Positions 26,318 to 35,097 of a stretch of DNA of 64,000 bases are shown piece after piece (position 1 is the first letter of the stretch; each line of letters starts with the position of its first letter). The notes below the pieces were generated by a model that saw nothing but the letters and a program-made list of their open reading frames with translations, was not told where the DNA came from and did no database searches. This DNA is from Paenibacillus xylanexedens. Lineage in GTDB: Bacteria; Bacillota; Bacilli; Paenibacillales; Paenibacillaceae. Location: contig NZ_JAGIKV010000016.1 in the NCBI RefSeq assembly GCF_017874615.1, forward strand, positions 62,001 through 126,000. Direction: 5' to 3'. Position numbers and translations under genes: made by a program.

Positions 26318-27154
26318 CTATTCTGCCTTCAACAGCATGGATTCAATAAACACTTTCAGATCACGGCTCACACTGTTCAACTGATCAATGACCTCGCTGA
26401 ACTCGGTTACCATCACAGCCTGTTGGTTGCTAGACTGTGAGATGGATGTGATCTCCTGCTCCATCTGCTGAATGGAATGCTGAACATCCTTCAAGGAACG
26501 TTCGATATTCACCGTAGCTTCTTTGGTACCCGTAGAAAGTTTACGCACTTCAGATGCAACAACGCTGAATCCGGCGCCTGCTTCGCCTGCTCGGGCGGCT
26601 TCGATAGCTGCATTTAGGCCCAGCAGATTGGTCTGTTCTGAGATTTCGCGGATGAATGCGGCGACTTTGTTCACTTCGCCTGAGTTCTGCACAGCCATGC
26701 GCGTATTATCCAAAATCTGCGTGGAAGAGGCCGTCAACTGCTCGGATTGGGCAGCTACCGTCTGCACCATATCTGTTAATTTTCCGCTGATACCGCCGAT
26801 CAATTCAGTGAAGTACTCCAGTTTTTCCTCGTTCTGAAGAGAGAAACCAATGGCAAGTGTGCCCACGATATTTCCTTGTTCATCCCGAAGTGGGGTGGCC
26901 GCCGAGTTGATGGATGTACCATAGAATTTCGCATCAATACGGTTCGCTGAAGTTTCCCCATGTATAAGTGCCCGGCGGAGTGTAGGGTCATCGAGGGAAA
27001 CGGGGTCTCCTGCCTTGATGCCCAGATCGAGTTCGTTGCTGGGAACATAATACCAGAACTTCTCCGTATCGGTTACCGCAATCATGATATCGTGTTCTTT
27101 CAGCATAATTTTAAAATATGGACTTGCGGCAACGAGTGCTTCAACGATGTTCAA
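26318..27154 (-). CDS. Soluble methyl-accepting chemotaxis-type signal protein
   Basis: The 278-aa protein has no membrane segment. Residues 1-~110 look like a PAS/Cache-like sensor (KEHDIMIAVTDTEKFWYYVPSNELDLGIKAGDP, AATPLRDEQGNIVGTLAIGFSLQ). The C terminus is the MCP signalling hairpin (VAAFIREISEQTNLLGLNAAIEAARAGEAGAGFSVVASEVRKLS). It starts with TTG 27154, with AGGAGCTGA upstream. It would act on CheA/CheW in the cytoplasm, perhaps sensing an internal metabolite or redox state. The methylation region is short. Confidence 0.88.
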   Translation of the reverse strand: MNIVEALVAASPYFKIMLKEHDIMIAVTDTEKFWYYVPSNELDLGIKAGDPVSLDDPTLRRALIHGETSANRIDAKFYGTSINSAATPLRDEQGNIVGTLAIGFSLQNEEKLEYFTELIGGISGKLTDMVQTVAAQSEQLTASSTQILDNTRMAVQNSGEVNKVAAFIREISEQTNLLGLNAAIEAARAGEAGAGFSVVASEVRKLSTGTKEATVNIERSLKDVQHSIQQMEQEITSISQSSNQQAVMVTEFSEVIDQLNSVSRDLKVFIESMLLKAE

Positions 27155-27530
27155 TAAGGTTCAGCTCCTATAATGTATATGTATCATCTAGATGTATTGT
27201 ATACATCGTCAGAATGAGGTTAATCTTGAAGGCCTGATAAGGGCATAACGTATATTAATTAAATTTTTAACAAATGAAACAGGAGAATTGATGATTTTCA
27301 GAAATTTATGAAAATATAACGAAAAAGCAGGCAAGAACATGATGTTCTTGTCTGCTTTGGCTATCCACCTATGCCTTATGACACGCTCCACTTCACGTTA
27401 TGAAAGCTGATTTACGTAAGGGGTCACCGCGCCAGCGTTACCTCATCCGTTGTGTGAAGAGGTCATCCTGACGGTACAGATATATATCCATACGCAGGAA
27501 TACGCGGTTGAGTTATATTGCGTACTGTTG
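27155..27530. other. Gene-free interval between the soluble MCP and moaA
   Basis: The right part carries only a minus-strand terminator (27324-27356). The left part, upstream of the MCP gene, is AT-rich, with a possible minus-strand -10 box in ATACAATACATC. No credible small gene was seen. Confidence 0.6.
27324..27356 (-). terminator. Terminator of moaA
   Basis: AAAGCAGGCAAGAACA and TGTTCTTGTCTGCTTT form a 16-bp stem (one G-U). Read on the minus strand it is followed by a T-rich tail (TTTTTCGTTATATTTT), 175 bp beyond the moaA stop. Confidence 0.8.
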
Positions 27531-28532
27531 TTATCCGCCAATCTGGGACATGCGGCGTACCGTCGGCGTGTGCGATTGCATTTTTTGTTCCAAAGCCAGA
27601 GCCATCTCATGATTCTTTGGTTTCGTACCCAGCGCTTTGAGGAAAAGTGCCGCCATAGCGTCCGGATCATCCACGAAGCGGCGAACATTATACTCATCGG
27701 ACCAGTAGAGGCAGGCTTTGATATGTCCGTCAGCGGTCAGCCGAAGTCTGTTGCAATTGTCACAGAAGTGATCGCTCACGGGATGAATCAATCCAAATGT
27801 GCCTTCGGAGCCCGCAATTTTCATATTACGTGATGGGCCATTGCCCGCAGGGCCTGTTGTATTTTCTACCGTCCAGCCTGCTTCAGCACATACATCAGTC
27901 ACGGCTTCCAGCGGCAAATAAGATTTGCGCCATGAATCCGAAGCCTGTCCAATCGGCATATATTCAATAAAACGCACATGAAGAGGTTGATCCATCGTCA
28001 TTGCAATAAAATCCTTGATCTCATCATCGTTGATACCCTTCATCAGCACAACATTCAGCTTGATCGGAGCAAGGCCAGCGGCAGTGGCAGCTTCAATGCC
28101 TTTCAGTACCTTGTTCACATCTCCGCCGCGGGTAATCATGGAGAAGCGATCAGCGCGCAGGGAATCCAGACTGATGTTAATCCGGTTCAACCCAGCATCT
28201 TTCAACGCCTGAGCTTGTTTGTCCAGCAGAAGAGCGTTGGTAGTCAGGGCAATATCGTCAATCCCGTCAATTGCCGAGATCATGCTGACGAGCTTGTGCA
28301 GATCCTTGCGTACCAACGGTTCGCCCCCAGTAAGCCGAACTTTGCGCATGCCCATGGGAGCGAGCACCTTCAGCACCTGTGCAATCTCTTCGTAGCTCAT
28401 AATCTCATCATGTGGAGCAAACTCCATACCCTCTGCGGGCATGCAATACACACAGCGTAAATTACAGCGGTCCGTAACAGAAATACGGATGTAGTCATGT
28501 ATCCGGCCAAATGAATCCTGAAGCAGTTCCAT
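27531..28532 (-). CDS. moaA: GTP 3',8-cyclase, molybdenum cofactor biosynthesis
   Basis: MoaA is a radical SAM enzyme that begins molybdopterin synthesis from GTP. The N-terminal cluster motif is TDRCNLRCVYCMP. The C-terminal second cluster is in CDNCNRLRLTADGHIKACLY, and RLTGGEPLVR binds SAM. The C terminus here is IGG, close to the usual conserved GG. ATG 28532 is preferred over GTG 28541 because AAAGGG lies about 9 nt upstream. Confidence 0.95.
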   Translation of the reverse strand: MELLQDSFGRIHDYIRISVTDRCNLRCVYCMPAEGMEFAPHDEIMSYEEIAQVLKVLAPMGMRKVRLTGGEPLVRKDLHKLVSMISAIDGIDDIALTTNALLLDKQAQALKDAGLNRINISLDSLRADRFSMITRGGDVNKVLKGIEAATAAGLAPIKLNVVLMKGINDDEIKDFIAMTMDQPLHVRFIEYMPIGQASDSWRKSYLPLEAVTDVCAEAGWTVENTTGPAGNGPSRNMKIAGSEGTFGLIHPVSDHFCDNCNRLRLTADGHIKACLYWSDEYNVRRFVDDPDAMAALFLKALGTKPKNHEMALALEQKMQSHTPTVRRMSQIGG

Positions 28533-28651
28533 GCAGACCACCCTTTCATCGGTTCAGATTGGAAATCTTCTATTATAAATGATACGACAATTTCAAAAGG
28601 AACAGTTGCATCAAATTTTAGCTATTTCTCCAATCCGCGTCAACGATGACG

Positions 28652-30877
28652 TCAGATGACAGCATTTTTGGCGGGGTGATTCAGATGGAATTGTCCCACG
28701 AGTTGTTGCAGGAAAACTGTAATGGCTTCCACATTATGCGAAGAATGCTGAACCTGCAACATATCACGGATCAGCTCTATCATCTCTGCTTCTACCTCAG
28801 CAGAAGTTGCCCGATTTTGATGGCTGATCGCAGCAATATTCTCCATCAGCATGACCACTTGATCCACGACTTGAGTGCGCTCAGGTTCTTCAGCGGTAGC
28901 ATTTTGCAGAAGTTGCGAAGCGGCCTGAACCAGTGTTGTTCCTTCAGCCAGTACCTGATCTCCCTCTGTGATTAATTGAGATGCCGCTCCTGCTGCCGTT
29001 GAGATTCGGTCCAGAATCTGATGAATATTTTCAGTGGAAGAGCGGGATAGCTCAGCCAGCTTACGGATTTCCCCTGCCACGACCGAGAAGCCTTGGCCAT
29101 GTTCGCCCACGCGTGCAGCTTCAATGGTGGCATTCAGAGCGAGCAGGTTGGTCTGAGCTGAAATTTCATCAATGACAGCCAGTGCACGGTAAATCTCTTT
29201 CATCGTATCCATGAAGGACAGGATGGTACGGTTGGTATCGGATACCGCTCCTGAGATTTGGGTCATTTTGTCGCCGATTCGTTCCACTTCCTGCTGAGCC
29301 ACGCCGATCTGTTCGGAGGCAGAGGTCTCCAGTTGTTGCAATGTTATGCGCATGTGATCAGCAGCAACCTTGGCCTGATCGAGATCCTCCAGTTGGGTGC
29401 GAATGGCCTGAATCATCGAACCAAGCTTGTAGTTCACACGCTCAGTCGTACCTTGGGTTGTCTCTGTTGAGGTTCGCATCTGATACTGGTTGTCCATAAC
29501 GTCTACCGTGGCAAGTTGTACCTTTAGCATAATGCCTTCCAGAGAATCAATCATGTTGTTGATCCACTTCGCCAGTTCACCCGACTCGTCTTGGGCAAAA
29601 GCAGACGTGTCCAGGCGCTGGGTCAGATCACCCCTGCCTTCGGCGTTAATTCGAATAAATCGGCTGATGCGACGCAAGTCTTCATGGACTCGTTGATATT
29701 GGCTACGATGGAGCTGTAATGCAGTGAAGAATCCAAATAACACATTAAAAGCGCCCATTGCTGCCGCGCTCCAACCACTACCAGTGAAGGCATAGACAAG
29801 AGCTGCTCCTGCAGCCCCTGACAAAAGCGTGAAGAGACTGTGTTGCTTGAACTGGCGCCAGCCGATGCTTCGTATCCGATACACTTCCTCCAGATCCCCT
29901 TCACACATCATGCCCCAGCGATCAGGACAGTGTGGCAGCTGGAAGGTGATGCCTTTGCCGATCACAGAAATATGGCGGTAATCCGAGTAGCCGGGAAAAG
30001 CTACGAACAGATTGGAACCATTCTGAATGGTGTTTGCTACTCCGGGGTGTAGTTCTCCGGTCGACGGATCAGTGAACATGAGTTCCAGCTCAGTATGCTC
30101 CTTAACGGAAACGATACCCCATTCGGTGGTGACGCCATCTTTGAGGTTTTCCCCATGCGTAAAGGTACGGTCTTCGAAGCGGCTTCGGGATAAGGCGGTG
30201 CCGGGCTGCAGATGGGGCCGTAATATCGACTCAGCCATAAAGAGGTAATTGTCACCGGAGTCGGGATAGATATGACCTGATTCTCGTTGGATCAGGTCAC
30301 CGAGTACATCCCCGGGAACACGGCTGCATAATGAACCGACATATCGACCTTCCTGCAGGATTGGGGAGATAAAAAGCAAGGTGACATCATCGTGAAAAGC
30401 GGACGAGCGTGGACCAATATCCAACGTCAGTGGATCAGAATATGGACCATACAAGCATTTTTTGCCATGACGATCTGCTCTGGAGTATTTCAATCCTGGT
30501 CCAATTAAAGCTTCGTAATCTTCATAGATCTGTCCAATATGTTTCTTATATGTAGAGAATACCACCTGATTCTGTTCGTTCAGCATGAATAGCTCCGTAC
30601 TGTCTACGGCTCGAATATAACTGGATTGAAACCATGCATCTAGTTTGCTTCGTTGCTCTGAACCTTGTAATACATCCTGTAATTGGACCGACTGTATCTG
30701 TTGAAGCAAACGATCCAGGTGATTCCATTGTTCATCTGCCCAGTCCATCATAAGCTGCCGTCTCGTTTCGGCAATCCCCTCAAAAATCTGTTCCACATCT
30801 TCCTTTATATGTGCGTTCAACCGATACGATCGCCACAGCGGCAATCCTTTTCTCCATCCCAGCCAATCAAACATCAT
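28652..30877 (-). CDS. Large methyl-accepting chemotaxis protein with a cytoplasmic-looking N-terminal sensor
   Basis: A ~740-aa chemoreceptor. Unlike usual MCPs, it has no N-terminal membrane helix; the first ~345 residues are a soluble Cache-like region (MLNEQNQVVFSTYKKHIGQIYEDYEALIGPGLKY, VTLLFISPILQEGRYVGSLCSRV). Two membrane helices follow (HSLFTLLSGAAGAALVYAFTGSGWSAAAMGAFNVLFGFFTAL), then HAMP and the signalling domain (VIDEISAQTNLLALNATIEAARVGEHGQGFSVVAGEIRKLAELSRSS). Start 30877 is chosen for the GGGGTGG just upstream. Topology is therefore reversed from the standard model, or the helices form a reentrant anchor. Confidence 0.85.
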   Translation of the reverse strand: MMFDWLGWRKGLPLWRSYRLNAHIKEDVEQIFEGIAETRRQLMMDWADEQWNHLDRLLQQIQSVQLQDVLQGSEQRSKLDAWFQSSYIRAVDSTELFMLNEQNQVVFSTYKKHIGQIYEDYEALIGPGLKYSRADRHGKKCLYGPYSDPLTLDIGPRSSAFHDDVTLLFISPILQEGRYVGSLCSRVPGDVLGDLIQRESGHIYPDSGDNYLFMAESILRPHLQPGTALSRSRFEDRTFTHGENLKDGVTTEWGIVSVKEHTELELMFTDPSTGELHPGVANTIQNGSNLFVAFPGYSDYRHISVIGKGITFQLPHCPDRWGMMCEGDLEEVYRIRSIGWRQFKQHSLFTLLSGAAGAALVYAFTGSGWSAAAMGAFNVLFGFFTALQLHRSQYQRVHEDLRRISRFIRINAEGRGDLTQRLDTSAFAQDESGELAKWINNMIDSLEGIMLKVQLATVDVMDNQYQMRTSTETTQGTTERVNYKLGSMIQAIRTQLEDLDQAKVAADHMRITLQQLETSASEQIGVAQQEVERIGDKMTQISGAVSDTNRTILSFMDTMKEIYRALAVIDEISAQTNLLALNATIEAARVGEHGQGFSVVAGEIRKLAELSRSSTENIHQILDRISTAAGAASQLITEGDQVLAEGTTLVQAASQLLQNATAEEPERTQVVDQVVMLMENIAAISHQNRATSAEVEAEMIELIRDMLQVQHSSHNVEAITVFLQQLVGQFHLNHPAKNAVI

Positions 30878-31321
30878 GACCACCCCGATTTCTGGATTTG
30901 AAAGCTTCGTTCTACTGATCTTTGGATAGACCTATATATGTGATTTTCTAAGTAATATATGACAGAGGAATCCAACCTGTCTATTCAATCTTTATACAAG
31001 AAAATGAGCAAGAATACGAGGGGATGTGTCATATTTTCCGAATATTTAATCAATAAATACAAATGATCGTGGGCTTGTTGTTAGGTGAAATGAATGTTAG
31101 CTATCTACGAAGAAAACTCACATGTATGTATCTGAGAATCCATTTCATATTACATTGTGTAACATGAACAGGCCCATACTCAAAACACACTGTATAATGT
31201 AATCCCCGCCCAAAGCGATATAGTATTATCTAACAAGCAAAACCTGTTACGTTCGTGTATATAAACCTCCCATTCAGCCTTGGTGTGCAATGAAAACAAC
31301 TTCCCACAAAGGAGAATGCCC
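30878..31321. other. 444-bp interval upstream of the pyrimidine locus
   Basis: No gene is supported. The right half is AT-rich and includes TATAAT at 31193-31198, but without a good -35 box 17 bp upstream. It must carry the divergent promoters of the MCP gene and the pyrimidine operon. No repeat or structured element was recognised. Confidence 0.5.
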
Positions 31322-32146
31322 ATGTCCTCCATATCCTCAGCCACAGTCCCCGAAGCCTGCCATATTGATGTAGATCATGTGTCCGTTGTTTTGGGTACAG
31401 GTACACAACAAGTGACTGCCTTGTCCGATGTTACATTCCAGATCCAGTCCAATGAGTTTGTCTCCCTGCTGGGCCCTTCCGGCTGTGGCAAGTCGACCTT
31501 GCTCCGGCTGGTGGGTGATCTACTTCAACCTACCTCAGGCACCGTACGCATTGCAGGTCAGGAGCCTGAGCGGGCTCGACTACAGCGACAGTTCGGCATT
31601 GTTTTCCAGACACCCGCCTTGTTCGATTGGCGCACCGTTCGTCACAATGTGGAATTGCCCTTGGAGCTACTCGGTACCCGCCGGAAGGAATGCCGCCGCA
31701 TTAGTGGTGAGCTGCTAGAAATGGTAGGGCTAACCCGCTTCGCAGACCATTATCCATGGCAGCTCAGTGGAGGGATGCAGCAACGTGTATCCATTGCACG
31801 TGCCCTTGCGCTTGATCCGCCATTGCTGCTCATGGATGAACCCTTTTCCGCCTTGGACGAATTCACCAAAGAAAAACTTCAATTGGAGCTGCTTGAGATC
31901 AAGCGCTCAACAGGCAAGACCTTCCTCTTTGTCACACACAGCATCCCCGAAGCCGTATTTCTGTCCGACCGGATTATCGTACTCTCGGCACATCCGGGGC
32001 AAGTACATTCCATTCATTCCGTCAATCTGCCTTCCGAACGTCATAGTGAACTGAGAGAAACGGAAGCCTTCTACCACATGATCACGACCATTCGCAACTG
32101 CTTCTACGAGGAGCGTGATGAATCTCATGTCTCTGCGGTTCTTTAA
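31322..32146 (+). CDS. ABC importer ATPase (SsuB/TauB family), pyrimidine locus
   Basis: ATPase of the nitrate/sulfonate/pyrimidine group: Walker A LGPSGCGKST, Q-loop VFQTPALFDW, signature LSGGMQQRVSIARAL, Walker B LLLMDEPFSALDE and switch VTHS. ATG 31322 has AAAGGAGA 7-8 nt upstream; the longer frame does not. It heads a run of genes for a substrate importer that continues into reductive pyrimidine degradation, so uracil/thymine or a related pyrimidine is the likely cargo. Confidence 0.92.
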   Translation: MSSISSATVPEACHIDVDHVSVVLGTGTQQVTALSDVTFQIQSNEFVSLLGPSGCGKSTLLRLVGDLLQPTSGTVRIAGQEPERARLQRQFGIVFQTPALFDWRTVRHNVELPLELLGTRRKECRRISGELLEMVGLTRFADHYPWQLSGGMQQRVSIARALALDPPLLLMDEPFSALDEFTKEKLQLELLEIKRSTGKTFLFVTHSIPEAVFLSDRIIVLSAHPGQVHSIHSVNLPSERHSELRETEAFYHMITTIRNCFYEERDESHVSAVL

Positions 32147-32939
32147 ACCGGGATATCGATCCTGGGTCGTCATCTGGATCATGGCCGTATTGGTGCTGTG
32201 GGAAGGAATCGCCTGGATACTCCAACTGTTCTTGTCACCCCAGCAGGCGGCGTCTCGCCTTCCTTATCTGCACGATGTCCTTGTAGCCTTGTTTCGGTAT
32301 TCGGGAACGCTGGCAGAGCAGGGGGCTGTCACGTTTGGCAATGCCGCCATTGGTTTTGCAGGGGGAACGCTGCTGGGTCTGGGTTTGGCGCTGCTCATGA
32401 GCGCGGCTGTCTGGCTGGAGCGCACGTTATCGCCATATGTAGTCTCCTCACAGATGGTTCCGATTATTGGTCTCGCACCAATTGTGTACGGCATCATCCA
32501 CAATGCGGAGTGGGCGCGGATTGTTATGGCTGCGTATGTCACTTTCTTCCCGATCATCATCCATACGTTAAAAGGATTGAAAAGTGCAGCACCAGAGCAT
32601 CTGGAACTGATGCGTTCCTATGGAGCTTCACTGACTGCACGATATATCAAATGCCTGCTGCCCTCAGCACTGCCGGGACTATTTTCTGGTATGAAAATAG
32701 CCGCTCCGCTGGCGGTGACCTCCTCCATCGTTGTGGAATTGATGGGCGCTCCCGACGGACTCGGCGTCCTGATGGTCAGTTCGTTATATTACGGCCATGC
32801 CCAAGTTGGCATGTTCTGGGCCACCATCATGCTTAGCATTGGCATTGGCCTGATCTCGTATCTGGCCATCAGTCTGGCTGAACGTTGGCTAACCCCTTGG
32901 CAGCCTGAATTTAGGGCCAAAGGAGGTCAGGCCACATGA
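32118..32939 (+). CDS. ABC importer permease 1, pyrimidine locus
   Basis: A ~273-aa permease of the SsuC family with six helices and the coupling loop in HLELMRSYGASLTARYIKCLLPSALPGLFSGMKIAAPLAVTSSIV. It overlaps the end of the ATPase gene by 29 nt, with GAGGAG just upstream. The start could alternatively be ATG 32127. Confidence 0.9.
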   Translation: MNLMSLRFFKPGYRSWVVIWIMAVLVLWEGIAWILQLFLSPQQAASRLPYLHDVLVALFRYSGTLAEQGAVTFGNAAIGFAGGTLLGLGLALLMSAAVWLERTLSPYVVSSQMVPIIGLAPIVYGIIHNAEWARIVMAAYVTFFPIIIHTLKGLKSAAPEHLELMRSYGASLTARYIKCLLPSALPGLFSGMKIAAPLAVTSSIVVELMGAPDGLGVLMVSSLYYGHAQVGMFWATIMLSIGIGLISYLAISLAERWLTPWQPEFRAKGGQAT

Positions 32940-33874
32940 GTGAAGGTAGTGTGTTGAGCCGGAAAAGTGATGAAGGTGTGTCGATTGCTGCTGTAACTGG
33001 CGCGGCTACGCCCCTCAATGGTTCACAGACGGCAGCTGCTCCCGGATCGGAAATTCATGGACAACGGGGACAAGCCGGAAAGGCTATACCGGACACCGGC
33101 GTTCGCGGGCGCTCGATTGCACTGAGCATGCTTCCTTGGGGGGCGGGTGTGGTGTTTCTCGCCCTCTGGCAACTCAGGTTGTTTCATTGGATATTCTCGC
33201 TGGAAAGCTACCAACTGCCTGTACCTTCCGCGATCGCGGCATCCATTCAGGAAAATGCCAACATGCTCTTTCGATATGCGATGTACAGCGGAACCGAAAT
33301 GCTGGGAGGTTTTTTGCTCGGTTCATTGTTGGGTGCTCTGGCAGCGGCAGGTGCATCATTCTTTCCAACAAGTGGCAGGGCTGCGGTTACGGTTCTGTCT
33401 GCACTTAATGCGGTTCCGATCGTGGCTCTTGCCCCAATTATGAACAATTGGTTCGGTGATGGGATCTGGTCCCGTATTGCTGTTGTCACGGTGATTACAA
33501 TGGCAGCGATGGCTGTCAGCCTGTTCAAAGGGCTGACTTCCATTCAGCCGCAGTACAGTGATCTGCTGAGTGGCCTTGCTGCGAGCAGGATGCAGTTTTT
33601 TTGGAAGCTGAGACTGCCTCATGCCCTGCCTTCCCTCTTTGCCGGTCTGAAGATCAACATGTCGACCAGTATTATCGGGGCCATTGTGGGTGAATTTTTC
33701 ATCGCCTCCCAAGGGCTGGGGTACTTGCTCTCGGATCAGATTCGACTGGCGAACATGCCCTTGGCCTGGTCCTGCATTGTCATCGCTGCCGCGCTCGGCA
33801 TTGTGTTGTATGAAGCGGTTGTCCTGGCAGAAAAGCGACTCATTCCGTGGAATCGTGCACGCACAGATCACTAA
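32936..33874 (+). CDS. ABC importer permease 2, pyrimidine locus
   Basis: A 312-aa permease of the same family. It has an unusual ~60-residue polar N-terminal extension (SEGSVLSRKSDEGVSIAAVTG...) before the first helix, and an EAA-like loop QYSDLLSGLAASRMQFFWKLRLPHALPSLFAGLKI. The ATG overlaps the first permease stop by 4 nt and AAAGGAGGT precedes it. The two permeases are diverged paralogues and probably form a heterodimer, which is less common for this family. Confidence 0.9.
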   Translation: MSEGSVLSRKSDEGVSIAAVTGAATPLNGSQTAAAPGSEIHGQRGQAGKAIPDTGVRGRSIALSMLPWGAGVVFLALWQLRLFHWIFSLESYQLPVPSAIAASIQENANMLFRYAMYSGTEMLGGFLLGSLLGALAAAGASFFPTSGRAAVTVLSALNAVPIVALAPIMNNWFGDGIWSRIAVVTVITMAAMAVSLFKGLTSIQPQYSDLLSGLAASRMQFFWKLRLPHALPSLFAGLKINMSTSIIGAIVGEFFIASQGLGYLLSDQIRLANMPLAWSCIVIAAALGIVLYEAVVLAEKRLIPWNRARTDH

Positions 33875-33923
33875 CATACATCAGGGTACCAACCATCCAT
33901 AGATCGTAATACGTGATTGAGGT

Positions 33924-33965
33924 TGTTCAAAAAGTCCACGGTACTGAAAAGCAGACTTTTTGAAC
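33924..33965 (+). terminator. Attenuator hairpin between permease 2 and the binding-protein gene
   Basis: GTTCAAAAAGTC at 33924-33935 pairs perfectly with GACTTTTTGAAC at 33954-33965. There is no T run after it, so it may be an RNA-stability hairpin raising binding-protein levels rather than a true terminator. Confidence 0.5.
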
Positions 33966-34014
33966 ACGGACTGATGCTTGATAAATCGTATATAAACAGG
34001 GGGTTGTTCTGTAC

Positions 34015-35076
34015 ATGTACAAAATGTTGAAGCCGGGTTTGCTGGTGTTGGTCCTGTTGGTTGTTACGATGCTGAGCGCATGTTCTACGAAGTCCGAGCC
34101 GGCGGCTGAGCCTGTTGCTGCGAGTGGAGGGTCAGGAGAGGCGGATCAACCGTTAACCAAAGTGAAAATTCAGCTGAAATGGGTGCCGCAGGCACAATTT
34201 GCTGGGATCTACGCAGCGAAGGAAAAAGGTTTTTTTGCAGATGAAGGCATTGATGCCGAGATTATTCCAGGTGGGCCGGATATCGTGATTGAGCAGCAGG
34301 TAGTCAATGGTGCGGCCGATGTGGGGATCACGGGTGTAGACAGTTTGCTGGTCAGCCGGGATAACGGTCTGCCGCTTGTCTCGCTTGCCCAGATCTCACA
34401 GAAGAGCAGTTACCGCTTGATTGCCAAGAAGTCTCTAGGTATTACCGATCCCGCTCAGATGAAAGGTAAAAAGGTCAGTACCTGGTTCGGCAGTCAGCAG
34501 TTTCAGGTGCTCGCTTTCATGGAGAAGAATGGCCTGGATCCGAAGAAAGACATTGAACTGGTGAAGCAGGGGTTCACGATGGATCAGTTTTTCAATGATC
34601 AGGTGGATGTGGCTACGGCAACAATCTATAACGAATATCACGTTGTACTGGAAAGTGGAACGAAAGAATCCGATCTGGATGTGTTCAACATTGAAGATGC
34701 CGGTGTTGGCATGCTGGAGGATACGCTGATTGCCAAGAAGGATTGGGTAGACAGCAACCGTGAGCTTGCGGTCAAAGTGACCCGTGCCATTTTGAAAGGC
34801 TGGAATTACGCCATCGATCAACAGGATGAGACGGTGGATATCGTGATGAGTAATGTGACGGATGGCAGTACCACTCGTGAGCATCAGGTAACGATGCTGG
34901 AAGAGATTGCGAAGCTGATTCGCCCGGAAGGGTTTACGGAGCAGCAAGTCGGTAGCTTTGTAGATGAGTCGTTTACCCGAACTGCAGATATTGCACTGAA
35001 CTATGGCTTGATCAAAAAAGCCGCAAACCTGGATGAAGCGCTCGAGAAAAGTATCTATGAAGAAGCGTTGAAATAA
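34015..35076 (+). CDS. NMT1/THI5-type substrate-binding lipoprotein, pyrimidine locus
   Basis: A 353-aa lipoprotein (VVTMLSAC, lipid Cys23) with an NMT1 domain: VKIQLKWVPQAQFAGIYAAKEKGFFADEGIDAEIIPGGPD, then GAADVGITGVDSLLVSR. This family captures pyrimidine-like ligands such as thiamine precursors. It belongs to the ATPase/permease genes upstream. Immediately downstream is the beta-alanine transaminase gene. The exact ligand is inferred from the catabolic genes. Confidence 0.9.
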   Translation: MYKMLKPGLLVLVLLVVTMLSACSTKSEPAAEPVAASGGSGEADQPLTKVKIQLKWVPQAQFAGIYAAKEKGFFADEGIDAEIIPGGPDIVIEQQVVNGAADVGITGVDSLLVSRDNGLPLVSLAQISQKSSYRLIAKKSLGITDPAQMKGKKVSTWFGSQQFQVLAFMEKNGLDPKKDIELVKQGFTMDQFFNDQVDVATATIYNEYHVVLESGTKESDLDVFNIEDAGVGMLEDTLIAKKDWVDSNRELAVKVTRAILKGWNYAIDQQDETVDIVMSNVTDGSTTREHQVTMLEEIAKLIRPEGFTEQQVGSFVDESFTRTADIALNYGLIKKAANLDEALEKSIYEEALK

Positions 35077-35097
35077 GCGTGTGGAGGAGGATGACGA

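Noticed and set aside
27443..27697. 84-aa minus-strand frame at the 3' end of moaA
   Set aside because: Out-of-frame overlap with the conserved MoaA C terminus; no independent support.
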